From NCBI GenBank assembly GCA_050948665.1, contig JBMNEH010000001.1, forward strand, positions 1,178,001 to 1,242,000: a stretch of 64,000 nt of DNA. Reading direction: 5' to 3'. Each line of letters opens with the position of its first letter. The first letter of the stretch is position 1. Shown here in pieces: positions 25,206 through 35,441 of the stretch. Source of the stretch: JBMNEH01 sp050948665. GTDB taxonomy: Bacteria > Bacillota > Clostridia > Christensenellales > UMGS416. The position numbers and the translations under genes are program-made. A model generated the notes under the pieces. It did no database searches. It saw only the letters and a list, made by a program, of their open reading frames with translations, and was not told where the DNA came from.

Positions 25206-28200
25206 ATGAAGAAACAACTTCGAAAAATTATATCGCTGGCGCTTACCGCCATAACGTTATTTACCATAACGCCTGTCAACGCGCGGGCTGAGTTGATCAC
25301 TACGGAATACTCTGACGGTGTATCGCTCATGAGCCTTCTCCCCACGGATCCGCCGGTTGTAACACGTACCTATACATTCAAGGTAGGGGACAATATCGTT
25401 GAAACGCAGATCATCAAAAACGGGGAATATCTGAACGAGCCGCAGGTGCCGGCTGCGGAGAATCATCGTTTTATCGGGTGGTTTGTTGAAGAAGAAAAGC
25501 TGCTATTTGGTACCGGCAATCCTATCACTTTCACCGAATCCGCCCAGATAACGGCCATAGCGCGGTTTGTGCCGGTTTACTATGTCTTCTTTATGGAAAG
25601 CGCTGCGACGACCGCCGCTGTTTTCAGTACCAAGGAAGGTATAGAGGGAAGCACGATCACTACAGATGATATTACGATACCTATGAGTTCCACGCAGGCC
25701 GTAACCGGCTGGTATAAGAACCAGAACCTGACCGACGGGCCGGTCGGCGCGAATTTCACGATCGGAACCTCCAATCAGCAGCTTTGGCCGAAAATTGAGT
25801 CGGGTCATTATCTCACTTTCATTTCCGGAGCGCAGGCCAACTATGTCGCGCCCCAATTTGTGCCGGCAAACGGCACAACGCAGGAACCGAGCGCAACAAT
25901 GACTCGCCCGGGCTATACCTTCAATCACTGGTCATTGAGCGAAAACGGCACGGCTTACCCCTTTAATCAGACAATCAACAGCGATATAACACTATACGCC
26001 GTCTGGACACCGGTTCAAACGAACTACTCGGTCATTTTCTGGAAACAATCAATCAACGACAGCAAATACGCAAACGACAACTTAAAAACCTATGACTACG
26101 CTGGCGAGACCGTGGTGCGCCAGGACATAACCGGAGCTACGGCTTTCCCTACATCAGCAGATAAAAACAAGGCTTATACCGGCTTCCATTACAACAATAC
26201 AAAGACGGTTTCCGTAGTCGTCAAAGGTGACGGTTCTACCGTGCTCAATGTTTATTACGATCGAAACCCGATGAAATTGGAATTCCAAACAAGAAACGGC
26301 ACCACGATTCAAACAATGACCGGCCTATACGGCCAGTCGCTTGCGCAAAACGCATATTCCTTTCCAGAAGGGTACAACTGGCAGGAGTATTACTACGGCT
26401 CTTTGTATTCCAGGGTTACTTTCCTTGACGCGTTTATTTTTGACAACCTGCGAGCCTATTCCGTTGATTATACAAAGGATTATCTTATACTCAGAAGAAT
26501 CTCTGATGAAACCGGCAACTATTACGTCCGCCATTATAAACAAAACCTCAATGGCACGTATCCGGCAACGGCTAACAACACCAATATCACAAACTCTACA
26601 ACTTTTAATATGACGAACAAGTACGTAGGGTTTACAGTCGCATACTATGCAACCAAGCCCAACGGTCCTTGGACGGCGACGGCGCCAGGTGCCAGCGTTT
26701 ATTTCGGGTATAATGACCTCTATATCCGACATACACGCAATACCTATAAGCTTTCCTTCTATAATTTCAACGCCATTTCCAGGACAGAGAATGTTTTATT
26801 TGAGCAATCATTAAATGAATTCGCCGATTATACGCCACCTCCGCCCAACAGTATGCCCGAGAGTTTTGTTTTCCAGGGCTGGTATAAGGATCAAGCCTTT
26901 ACACAGCCGATCAATCTCGCGACGGTAGAAATGGGAGCCGGAGATTTGATCGTTTATGCCAAGTGGTCAGCGCCTGATGTCCATGTGAATGTATATACAT
27001 ATATGGAAGGCGGTGCTATTATCTCAACGCAGACGCTGCCCTACAATTCGCCTCTCGATCCGGGGAGCATGCCTACAGTAAAAAATAACGAGGGGACGGT
27101 TGTAAGCGGGGGAGACCCGGATAAGATCATCACTTTACCCGCGAATGCTTTATGGATCGGCTGGACGACGATAAGTGACGGCACTCATGTCGCTTATAAC
27201 TTTAATACTCATTTGACGGGAGATATCGCGCTCTACCCATACTATATCAGTAATGAGAGATATAACGTGACCTATCTGGAAGGAGCCGGCACTGGTACGG
27301 TCACGGACGACAAAACCTACAACTATGGCGCATTTGCGGACGTGCAGACGGGCGTCATAACGCCGCCCGCGGGGCAGGTGTTCCTTGGATGGACGATTTC
27401 AGGTGATACCAGCGGCAGAGTATATGTCGCAAACGAAAAAATCTATATTGACGGAAACAAAACCCTGGTCGCTGCTTTCGGTCCCAAAGTCGCGGTCGAT
27501 ATTACATATCAGCCTAACGGAGGCGACGGTTCTGCGTATAAAGTCGATTTGAAAAACAACGAGACACATACCGTGCTGGCATTGACAGCCACCGGCATTT
27601 CCCGTACAAACTATACCTTCCTGGGCTGGAATACGCGTCCGAACGGTTCCGGCCTTTGGTTCATGCCGGGTTCTCAGGTGATCGTAGACAATGTTGACCC
27701 GGAGAGCAACGTTCTTTACGCGCAGTGGGAATCCTATATCGATATTACCGCCATGAAAGAATGGAACTTCCCAGCCCCCGGCATACAGAAGCCCCAGATA
27801 TGGTTTACCCTGTACCGGGAAAACCCGAACGGCGAACCGATTCAAATGGGTGTAACAAAGCCTGTGCCCGCGGGAGCGGCGTCCGCCGTTGTCTGGAATA
27901 ATCTGCCAAAGAGCGACGGAGCAGGCAACACCTATGTATATTTTGTAAAAGAGACCACGGAAGACGGTGCGGACTTTACGCCTCCAAGCTTTGAAAAAGC
28001 GGAGAACGGGCTTATTGTGACCAATACCTATAAATACATCGACTTCAAAGTTACGAAGGTGTGGGCAGGAGACAATTTGCCTGAGGTGAAGCCTGTCATT
28101 CAAATCCAGCTTCAACAGAGCAATGACGGCGGTGTTGTTTACACCGACGTCGACGGAATGGTTGTAGACTTCACCGCTGACATGACACAATACAGGTGGT

Positions 28201-31200
28201 TCAACCTTCCGACGCAGGACAGCAACGGCAAGGACTTGGTTTACCGCGCGATAGAAACCGGCGTGCCGACAAGCTATGACGTATCGTATGAACACACCGA
28301 AAATCTTTCCACGATTACCAACACATACCAATCCACAAGCATTACCGTTGAAAAGCATTGGAGCGACCCAGGAGGTTTAAAGCCGCCAAGTGAACCCTGG
28401 CCGGCTGTGCAGCTGCAACTTTATAAAAACGGCGAGGCCTTCGGCGCGCCTCACGATATGCCGGAACAGACGACATATGATCCCGCCAATCCCTATACAC
28501 ACACATGGGTGGGGCTGCCGAAATATATGACCAATGGCGACCCGAATGTTTACACGGTCCGGGAAGTAGTCGTTCCGGACAGATATGTTGTGACCAATGC
28601 GTATCAGCAGAATAAGGTCATTATAACCAATACCCTGAAAAATGACACCGTCATCGGCGCCAAGCGCTGGGTGGGAGAATTGCCTCCGGCCGGTACCACG
28701 GTACAATTGCAGCTGTATCAGACTGTAGCTGCCAAGAATTATAGAGTACCATATCTGACCCCCGAAACCGTATCCGCCGCGACTAACTGGCGCGCCCAGT
28801 GGGAGGACCTGCCGGTTTCTGTGGATGTAGATGGCGACGGCATATATTATGAGTGCGAATATGAGATAGAGGAGGTCCCCGCTTCTGTTCCGACCGGATA
28901 TTATGTAGACAGAGCCAATTCCGGAAAACTGTATGTGACCAACGTCTCTCAACAGATCAGCTTCACTGCGTATAAGCGTTGGCTTAACGGAGCAAACATG
29001 CGCCCCGATTCGGTTACGCTGTATCTGGAGCGCATGGAAATACAGGAAGACGGAGCTCCTGTGACCGGATCAGATTGGGAAAGAGTTGAAGGCTCGGACT
29101 ACAGCCTTCCAAGCGGCAGCTACGAATATACATGGACGGAGCTGGATAATTACAAAACCTGGAATGATGATCCTGCGCAGCGCGTAAAGTACAAGTATAG
29201 AGTACGGGAAGAACCCGTTAAACAGCTTGTGCACGGAGAATTAGTCAAAACCTATGATACCGAATACCTTGATGACAACACAGTCCTGAACACCTTCAAT
29301 CCGCCAACGCGTACCGTCACGGTGACCAAGGAGTGGAGCGGCGGCCCCAAGGAGCAGCATATTCAACCCACATTAACCTTGTGGCGCAGATATTTCGACG
29401 ATCGGGTCGAGGAGCCGGATACCGATGAGTATTCCTTAGAGGTCACAAAGAACAACCCTTACGATGGCCTAAATACCGCGCAGAAGTATGTTTTCACCTA
29501 TACCGGACTACCCAATTTCTGCCCCGAAGGAAACCCGTATCTCTACGGATGGACGGAAGAGGAAGAAAATGTGCCGCAAGGGTATGAAATGACGATAGAG
29601 TCTCCCTTTCTTTTAGGCGGTGTATACTATGCCTTGCCCGGCGGCACGATCACCAACACTTACATAGTGCCCATGACTCAAAGCCTCACCGTAACAAAGG
29701 AGTGGGTCAACGGCCCGGCAAATGATCACAGGTGTGTCAGACTGGATATGTGGCGCACCACGGATGATATTGACGATCCCCCGCCAGGCGGCATTTCATT
29801 GGAATCTGTCACCTGGTTCCCGGCGACAGTTACGCCGCCGGAGGGTATAAACGATACCTTTACAGGCTATTGGCCGAACCTCGCAGCGACCGACAATGAC
29901 GGTCATCCGTATACATATCTTTTTACTGAGAGTATTGTGCCCGAAAACTACATCCGTACATATACAAACGCCGTCACGATAAACGGAACAGAGTACGGCA
30001 GGGACGGTTCCAAGGTCATAAATACCTACAGCCCGCCCATGGATGGCGTTGCCACCGCGATCAAGACATGGATAAATGGCGACACTGCGCAACATGTGCC
30101 TGTAGAAATGACCCTGTGGCGCTCAAAAGATAATGGCGTTACCATGGAGGAGGTAACAGGGGCAAGCCTTGAGATCGACCCGTCGACCGGACCGGCGGAT
30201 ACCTTCACATATAAGTGGAGCGGCCTGCAACGCACCGACATAAACGGCGCTCCGTACCAATTCTACTTTACCGAAGACACCGCACTTCCGGAGAACTACA
30301 CGCTCAGCTACAGCGCTTCCGTGATTGCCGGCGACAGGGAATACGCATTAAGCGGCGCCACAGCCTACAACACATATACGCCTCCGAAGGATGATATCAC
30401 GGCGATAAAGATCTGGGAGAATGGTCCGCTGGCGGATCATGAACCGGTAGAAATGACCCTCTACCGCAAGATAGAGGGCGGAGGATTAGTGCTTGTCGAT
30501 GCCGCACCTACGATCACTGTTCAGCCTACAAATGAAACCGAGATGCATAAAACCCAATATTTATATACTTGGTCTGCGCAGGACTTGACCGACATGGACG
30601 GTAATCCTTACACTTATTACTTCAGCGAATATACTTTGCCATATGAAGGTAAATACACCTGCACCTATGAAACCCCCTATGAAACCGACTACGGTCTTGC
30701 AGGTACCAGCGTGACAAACAGCTATATTCCGGTCGAGGGGGCTGTTATCGGCGAAAAAAACTGGGTATTTACGCATCAGGATGCCTTGCCTGACGTGTAT
30801 ATGGTGCTGTGGCGCAACCTTCACGGAAGCCCGTTTGAGCCGGTTCCGGGGTGTGATCCGATACGGCTCAGTGAAAACGCGCTGGGACCCGCCGTACAGG
30901 ATCCAAATCAGCCAGAGGTATATAAAGCCTACTTCTATTGGGAAACCCTACTGACTAATATATCCGGAGATCCCTACAGTTTCTTAGTGAGGGAATCTGA
31001 CAGCGACGGAAATCCATACACACCTGAATTCTTTGAAAAAATCGAAGTAGGAACGACCATATATAATCTATATGAGGCCAAAGGCAGTTTCACACCTCAA
31101 GCGACCAAGGCTCTCACTGGACGCCCGCTTAAGGAGGGCGAGTTCAGTTTCATACTTCTGGAACGCAATACAGACGGGGATGGGAACGCGCAGGAAACAG

Positions 31201-31907
31201 AGCTTGAAACCGTTACCAATGCGCAGGATGGCTCGATAACATTCAGCCCGATCGAATACAGCGCCGCTGATATCGGCAAAACCTACAGTTATGTTATTCG
31301 AGAAGTCGTACCGGAAACGCAGGAAACCGGTATGACCTATGACTCGGCGGAGATCATTATTACCGTTACGATTACGGATAATGGCGTACACGACGGTGTT
31401 TTGATCATTACGGAGGAGTATACGCATACGACATTCAATAACTCTTATGTCGCTACGGGGACGCTGCCGGCCGGTATTTGGGCGAGAAAGATACTTATAG
31501 GGCGCAGATTGCAGGACGGTGAATTTAACTTTGAGCTAAGGGATAGTAAAAGAACTTTGCTGCAGACTGTGCAGAATGACGCAGATGGGAATATCTCTTT
31601 TTCCGCTATCGAATATGATCAGGATGATATAGGGCAGACCTATACCTATTTCGTCAACGAAGTCATACCAAGCCCGCGAGAAAAAGAGATGTCATATGAT
31701 ATAAAAGTATTGAGTTTCAGCGTTAAAGTGACTGATGCCGGAAATGGCAAACTAAATGTACTGTACTTGGAAAACCAAAAGGGAAGCCGTTTTATCAATA
31801 CATTTACGCCGAATAGCGAATTCGATGTCCCCTTTACGCCGTTTGATGACATGAAGCTTTCGGGCAGCGGTATTACAAGTATTAATGTCGGTGACTGCTA
31901 TGAGTAA
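25206..31907 (+). CDS. Giant secreted adhesin-like protein: InlB B-repeats, ten Cna-B domains, two FctA pilin domains
   Basis: About 2233 residues. The ATG at 25206 is chosen for its GGAG site 9 bp upstream and the signal peptide it gives (MKKQLRKIISLALTAITLFT..). Residues ~45-840 contain several Listeria-Bacteroides B-repeats (FIGWF, FNHWSL, FQGWYKD, FLGWTI and FLGWNTRP cores with ALYAVW-like ends). Residues ~845-1955 hold about ten tandem Cna-B folds, each opening with a Lys-x-Trp strand (KEW, KVW, KHW, KRW, KTW, KIW, KNW) and closing with an NTY-like strand. Residues ~1959-2200 are two FctA-type domains (LTGRPLKEGEFSF, LIGRRLQDGEFNFEL). Cna-B and FctA folds normally carry intramolecular isopeptide bonds. 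There is no LPXTG signal or C-terminal membrane helix; it ends INVGDCYE. No sortase is in the window. Confidence 0.9.
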   Translation: MKKQLRKIISLALTAITLFTITPVNARAELITTEYSDGVSLMSLLPTDPPVVTRTYTFKVGDNIVETQIIKNGEYLNEPQVPAAENHRFIGWFVEEEKLLFGTGNPITFTESAQITAIARFVPVYYVFFMESAATTAAVFSTKEGIEGSTITTDDITIPMSSTQAVTGWYKNQNLTDGPVGANFTIGTSNQQLWPKIESGHYLTFISGAQANYVAPQFVPANGTTQEPSATMTRPGYTFNHWSLSENGTAYPFNQTINSDITLYAVWTPVQTNYSVIFWKQSINDSKYANDNLKTYDYAGETVVRQDITGATAFPTSADKNKAYTGFHYNNTKTVSVVVKGDGSTVLNVYYDRNPMKLEFQTRNGTTIQTMTGLYGQSLAQNAYSFPEGYNWQEYYYGSLYSRVTFLDAFIFDNLRAYSVDYTKDYLILRRISDETGNYYVRHYKQNLNGTYPATANNTNITNSTTFNMTNKYVGFTVAYYATKPNGPWTATAPGASVYFGYNDLYIRHTRNTYKLSFYNFNAISRTENVLFEQSLNEFADYTPPPPNSMPESFVFQGWYKDQAFTQPINLATVEMGAGDLIVYAKWSAPDVHVNVYTYMEGGAIISTQTLPYNSPLDPGSMPTVKNNEGTVVSGGDPDKIITLPANALWIGWTTISDGTHVAYNFNTHLTGDIALYPYYISNERYNVTYLEGAGTGTVTDDKTYNYGAFADVQTGVITPPAGQVFLGWTISGDTSGRVYVANEKIYIDGNKTLVAAFGPKVAVDITYQPNGGDGSAYKVDLKNNETHTVLALTATGISRTNYTFLGWNTRPNGSGLWFMPGSQVIVDNVDPESNVLYAQWESYIDITAMKEWNFPAPGIQKPQIWFTLYRENPNGEPIQMGVTKPVPAGAASAVVWNNLPKSDGAGNTYVYFVKETTEDGADFTPPSFEKAENGLIVTNTYKYIDFKVTKVWAGDNLPEVKPVIQIQLQQSNDGGVVYTDVDGMVVDFTADMTQYRWFNLPTQDSNGKDLVYRAIETGVPTSYDVSYEHTENLSTITNTYQSTSITVEKHWSDPGGLKPPSEPWPAVQLQLYKNGEAFGAPHDMPEQTTYDPANPYTHTWVGLPKYMTNGDPNVYTVREVVVPDRYVVTNAYQQNKVIITNTLKNDTVIGAKRWVGELPPAGTTVQLQLYQTVAAKNYRVPYLTPETVSAATNWRAQWEDLPVSVDVDGDGIYYECEYEIEEVPASVPTGYYVDRANSGKLYVTNVSQQISFTAYKRWLNGANMRPDSVTLYLERMEIQEDGAPVTGSDWERVEGSDYSLPSGSYEYTWTELDNYKTWNDDPAQRVKYKYRVREEPVKQLVHGELVKTYDTEYLDDNTVLNTFNPPTRTVTVTKEWSGGPKEQHIQPTLTLWRRYFDDRVEEPDTDEYSLEVTKNNPYDGLNTAQKYVFTYTGLPNFCPEGNPYLYGWTEEEENVPQGYEMTIESPFLLGGVYYALPGGTITNTYIVPMTQSLTVTKEWVNGPANDHRCVRLDMWRTTDDIDDPPPGGISLESVTWFPATVTPPEGINDTFTGYWPNLAATDNDGHPYTYLFTESIVPENYIRTYTNAVTINGTEYGRDGSKVINTYSPPMDGVATAIKTWINGDTAQHVPVEMTLWRSKDNGVTMEEVTGASLEIDPSTGPADTFTYKWSGLQRTDINGAPYQFYFTEDTALPENYTLSYSASVIAGDREYALSGATAYNTYTPPKDDITAIKIWENGPLADHEPVEMTLYRKIEGGGLVLVDAAPTITVQPTNETEMHKTQYLYTWSAQDLTDMDGNPYTYYFSEYTLPYEGKYTCTYETPYETDYGLAGTSVTNSYIPVEGAVIGEKNWVFTHQDALPDVYMVLWRNLHGSPFEPVPGCDPIRLSENALGPAVQDPNQPEVYKAYFYWETLLTNISGDPYSFLVRESDSDGNPYTPEFFEKIEVGTTIYNLYEAKGSFTPQATKALTGRPLKEGEFSFILLERNTDGDGNAQETELETVTNAQDGSITFSPIEYSAADIGKTYSYVIREVVPETQETGMTYDSAEIIITVTITDNGVHDGVLIITEEYTHTTFNNSYVATGTLPAGIWARKILIGRRLQDGEFNFELRDSKRTLLQTVQNDADGNISFSAIEYDQDDIGQTYTYFVNEVIPSPREKEMSYDIKVLSFSVKVTDAGNGKLNVLYLENQKGSRFINTFTPNSEFDVPFTPFDDMKLSGSGITSINVGDCYE

Positions 31908-31959
31908 GAGAATGATACATCACTTGAATTCTTCCCTTGTGATGGGATGGAGGATACTC

Positions 31960-33843
31960 ATGAAACGTGCTTTCGCGTTGCTGATTACAACAGCAATCCT
32001 GCTTTCCGTTTCCGTGCTCGCACACCCGGGGGCGCTGGCTGCTCGTCCGCCTGCAGTGCTCACCGTCGGCAGCACCACGATGCTCAGCGGAAATTTTTTC
32101 TCAGAGCTATGGGGAAACAATACTGCCGATATTGATGTGCGCAGCTTGTTGCATGAATATCCCCTCGTTGCACAGACCCAGGGAGGGGAGTATCAACTCA
32201 ACGAGACGGTTATCAGCCGAATTACGAAAATGACGGAGAATAATGGCGATGTCACTTACCGTGTGACAATCAAAGAAGGACTTAAGTACTGTGACGGCAG
32301 CCCTATTGACGCACGGGATTACCTGTTTTCCTTCCTTCTCTTTTCCTCACCTCAGGTTCGGTCCATGACCGGGATAACGCCATCCTATGCCCATATTATT
32401 GGTTTTGATGCATATCACGATGGGTCAACGAAAGTGTTCAGCGGATTGCGCCTGATAAATGAACAAACTTTTTCCTTGCGTATCAAAAAAGAGTATCTCC
32501 CTTATTTCTATGAGATAGCATATATTAATATCAACCCGTATCCTATTTCATCCATTGTTCCCGGAGGCAAGGTAATGGATGATGGCAGGGGCGCTTACAT
32601 CCAAGGAGAAATGACAGACGATATCCTCCGCGAAACCATTTTGGACAGCGAGAAAGGATATCTCTCTCACCCCACAGTATCCAGTGGTCCGTACCGTCTG
32701 CTATCCTACGATTCTGAATCGCATGTGGCGGAGTTTGAAATCAACCCCTACTACTTGGGAAATTATGAAGGCCAGTTGCCCTCCATCCCTAGAATACGCT
32801 TCCGGGAAGTCCACAACCAGGATGTTCATGAGCTGATCGCGCAAGGACAGGTAGATATGGTCAATAAAATTGTAGATGGCGAAGTGATAGACAAGGCTGT
32901 GGAGCTGGTGAAGAGAGGATCCCTTCGCAGCTGCGCCTATCCCCGAACCGGGTCGGCATATCTCGCAATTGCCAATGAGCGCCCTATTATGTCCTCTGTG
33001 CAGGCACGCCAAGCACTGGCATTTTGTGTGGATTATGACGTATTACCCAGAGAGTTTCTCAAAGGGTACGGAGAGAAAATCCACGGATACTATGGCTTGG
33101 GGCAATGGATGTTAAAAGATGTAGGGGATGATATTGAGCAATTAGCCCATTACAGCCTGGATCTCGACAAGGCAGATCTTCTCCTGACAGAGGGAGGGTG
33201 GACTTACAGCAAAGAAGGCGGGGAATACCACAAAGGAAACTCTGGCCTCCGTTACCGCATGTTACCGGATGGTACATTGGAGCCTTTCAGTCTGCGGATG
33301 ATCGTTACTTCTCAGAACAAGGCAGCCTACATGATCTTTGAGATGTTGCGCAAAAACCTGGCAGAAATCGGAGGAGAAATCGTTGCGGAGGAAATGCCGA
33401 TTGATCAAGCGCTGCGTAAATACTACCGCCAAGATCAACGTGACTTCGATTTGCTGTTCTTAGGTACCAATTTTGTGTATTTTTTCGATCCGGCGAGTAC
33501 CTATCGCATTGGTGAAGAATATCAGGGTACTATCAATACCTCAGGTCTTCAGGATGAAAAACTGGCGGAACTGGCAAGCGCGGTAGCTCGTGTGCCCTCA
33601 ATGGATCGGGAGGCATTCCTGGAAGCATGGTTAGAGTTCCAGATTTATTGGGCGGAAATATTGCCTATGATACCGCTCTATTCCAACACCTATTATGATT
33701 TATATACTCCGGCTTTATCCGATTATAATCCGGAACGCTTTTGGAACTGGGGTACAGCTATTATTTACGCCAAATTGAACCATTCATTGATTGCTGCCTA
33801 TACCTCAGCTCTATCAGGAAGGCAAATCGCTGCATACCGTTAG
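31960..33843 (+). CDS. Extracellular solute-binding protein, family 5 (oligopeptide type), orphan
   Basis: About 627 residues. The ATG at 31960 has a GGAGGA site 5 bp upstream; in-frame ATGs further upstream overlap the giant gene and lack one. A signal peptide ends near HPGALAA with no lipobox cysteine, unusual for a Gram-positive binding protein. The SBP_bac_5 signatures VTIKEGLKYCDGSPIDARDYLFSF and QARQALAFCVDY are clear. No permease or ATPase gene adjoins it. It probably shares transcription with the giant surface protein. It may release peptides to a transporter encoded elsewhere, or have a non-transport role. Confidence 0.88.
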   Translation: MKRAFALLITTAILLSVSVLAHPGALAARPPAVLTVGSTTMLSGNFFSELWGNNTADIDVRSLLHEYPLVAQTQGGEYQLNETVISRITKMTENNGDVTYRVTIKEGLKYCDGSPIDARDYLFSFLLFSSPQVRSMTGITPSYAHIIGFDAYHDGSTKVFSGLRLINEQTFSLRIKKEYLPYFYEIAYININPYPISSIVPGGKVMDDGRGAYIQGEMTDDILRETILDSEKGYLSHPTVSSGPYRLLSYDSESHVAEFEINPYYLGNYEGQLPSIPRIRFREVHNQDVHELIAQGQVDMVNKIVDGEVIDKAVELVKRGSLRSCAYPRTGSAYLAIANERPIMSSVQARQALAFCVDYDVLPREFLKGYGEKIHGYYGLGQWMLKDVGDDIEQLAHYSLDLDKADLLLTEGGWTYSKEGGEYHKGNSGLRYRMLPDGTLEPFSLRMIVTSQNKAAYMIFEMLRKNLAEIGGEIVAEEMPIDQALRKYYRQDQRDFDLLFLGTNFVYFFDPASTYRIGEEYQGTINTSGLQDEKLAELASAVARVPSMDREAFLEAWLEFQIYWAEILPMIPLYSNTYYDLYTPALSDYNPERFWNWGTAIIYAKLNHSLIAAYTSALSGRQIAAYR

Positions 33844-33913
33844 GCTGGCTAAAGGAAGAGATCATTTTTGGTAAAGGCGAACGCGCTTTATCATATATCA
33901 TAGATGAAGAAAA

Positions 33914-33945
33914 GAGTCGGAGAATCTACTCTCCGACTTTTATTC
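33914..33945 (+). terminator. Rho-independent terminator after the solute-binding protein gene
   Basis: A perfect 9-bp stem AGTCGGAGA/TCTCCGACT (33915-33923 and 33930-33938), 6-nt loop, then TTTATT. Confidence 0.88.
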
Positions 33946-34006
33946 TTGCGCCGTTATGAAAATGGAGGCATCTTTTCGTTTACCGGAACAAATCTGTTTT
34001 CAACTG

Positions 34007-34648
34007 TTATTCCCTCTCACAAGGATAGTCGCTTTTCAAAGGGGATAAATAATCATCATAGTCATATAAAGTAATTTTGCCGGTACTTATTTCGTAATAA
34101 CACGCCTGCAGGCTCAGACCCTCAGACTCAACTCTCTCCCTTACAAATTCATAGGTCATAAGGTTATCCAATTGCTGAACAGCGTTTAGCTTTTCAAGCA
34201 TTATAAGTTTATCATCTTCTTCCATGTCCGGATATTTGCAATCGATATGATCGGATAGAAATGCGCTCCGGGAAATCCATGCCTCCGTATAGGGAAGACT
34301 GCCCTTGTTTTCTGCCAATTTCCTGATAGCAGCGCAGCCACCGCAATTGGAGTGCCCACAAACAAATATATTCTTCACCTTGAGGATTTTTACAGCATAT
34401 TCGATAGCAGAAACCACCGAATAGTGATCCCCCGCTTCATCTTCTCTGGGTATAATATTCGCAATGTTTCTTATTTGGAAAAGTTCTCCCGCTTTAGCTT
34501 GAAACAGCGTTTCCGCATTTACTCTGGAATCGGAGCACCCAATAAAAAGGGTGTGCGGCTTTTGTCCGGCCTTTAACGCATTATAAAAAGTCTTGTTAGG
34601 CTCATACTCGAGTTTTCTATATTTTTCAAATCTATCCTTTAAGTCCAT
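34007..34648 (-). CDS. Beta-class carbonic anhydrase
   Basis: 213 residues, cytoplasmic. Converts CO2 and water to bicarbonate and a proton. Zinc ligands and catalytic dyad are in FIGCSDSRVNAE (Cys, Asp-Arg) and FVCGHSNCGGCAAIRK (His, Cys). Encoded alone on the minus strand between two plus-strand units. The ATG has a GAGG site 8 bp upstream. Confidence 0.95.
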   Translation of the reverse strand: MDLKDRFEKYRKLEYEPNKTFYNALKAGQKPHTLFIGCSDSRVNAETLFQAKAGELFQIRNIANIIPREDEAGDHYSVVSAIEYAVKILKVKNIFVCGHSNCGGCAAIRKLAENKGSLPYTEAWISRSAFLSDHIDCKYPDMEEDDKLIMLEKLNAVQQLDNLMTYEFVRERVESEGLSLQACYYEISTGKITLYDYDDYLSPLKSDYPCERE

Positions 34649-34848
34649 ATCATAATCCTCACATTATAATCCTTACAATCATACCAAGTGAGTGCTAACC
34701 TATTTTCATAGTAACAGGTATTGGGCAAAAATTCAATGATTTCGGTGGGCCTTTTACAATTAATTTTAAATTACAATAGAAAGACCATGTGTTGCCTGCA
34801 ACTTTTAATCTGTTTTCAATTTATATTCTTTGTTTTATGAATTGCCTC

Positions 34849-34877
34849 TTGCATACAGATGCATTGTTGTGCATAAT
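34849..34877 (+). promoter_or_regulatory. Probable promoter of the zinc-ribbon protein operon
   Basis: -35 TTGCAT (34849-34854), a 17-bp spacer and -10 CATAAT (34872-34877). The rest of the 370-bp A+T-rich divergent region 34649-35021 shows nothing else convincing. Confidence 0.55.
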
Positions 34878-35021
34878 AGTGGGAGCTACATACGGTTTTC
34901 TGATCCAGTGAAGTATTCATTTTCATTCATTGGAATAATATGATCATTTTTTACTTCTGTATGAGTGAACAGGTATGGGCCGCTTCATTTTAACCATGAA
35001 TTGTAAGAGGTGAATTAGACC

Positions 35022-35429
35022 ATGAAAAAATGCCCTTTTTGTGAGTTAAATTACATTAAGGATGATGACAGATACTGTCGTGTCTGCGCCCGGGATATGC
35101 ACGTTCTTGATGATCCACAGGAGACGGTAGAAATGTGTATTGTGTGCGGCGAATATCCGGTTCAACCCGGAAGTGAGTTGTGTTCGCGTTGTATTCGGGA
35201 ACATAAGAGGATTGTAGATCTAAGCGGCAACGACACATACTCGGATGAAGCTGCGGAGGACATCCTTGATGAGTCAGAGGAACTGAAGGAAGTCGGCATG
35301 TCCATTGAATTGACGCCTTCCGACAACACCGAAGACGGATTATCTATACCTATGGATGAGGACTTTAAAGAGGGCGAAGAGGATATAGAAGAAGACTATG
35401 ATGAAAGTCAGGAAGATGAACTCGAATGA
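35022..35429 (+). CDS. Zinc-ribbon protein with acidic C-terminal tail, function unknown
   Basis: 135 residues. Two treble-clef or zinc-ribbon-like modules are visible: CPFCELNY..YCRVCARD (residues 4-24) and CIVCGEYP..LCSRCIRE (about 39-62). The second half is strongly acidic (many Glu and Asp, few basic residues) and probably disordered. It has no membrane segment. GAGGTG lies upstream of the ATG. It precedes a metallophosphoesterase gene by 12 bp, so they are probably co-transcribed. No family with known function is recognised. Confidence 0.82.
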   Translation: MKKCPFCELNYIKDDDRYCRVCARDMHVLDDPQETVEMCIVCGEYPVQPGSELCSRCIREHKRIVDLSGNDTYSDEAAEDILDESEELKEVGMSIELTPSDNTEDGLSIPMDEDFKEGEEDIEEDYDESQEDELE

Positions 35430-35441
35430 TCGGTACCGCAC

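Noticed and set aside
27399..28952. Long open frames on the minus strand (319 and 191 codons) opposite the giant adhesin
   Set aside because: They lie entirely antisense to a clearly coding repeat protein, encode no recognisable domain and have no ribosome binding sites.
31885..31959. Upstream in-frame start for the solute-binding protein overlapping the giant gene
   Set aside because: No ribosome binding site; the extension would place about 25 residues before the signal peptide, while the ATG at 31960 has GGAGGA at 5 bp.
24131..33950. Integrative element with attachment sites at the tRNA-Ala 3' end
   Set aside because: No second copy of the tRNA 3' end and no integrase or transposase were seen up to the carbonic anhydrase gene.
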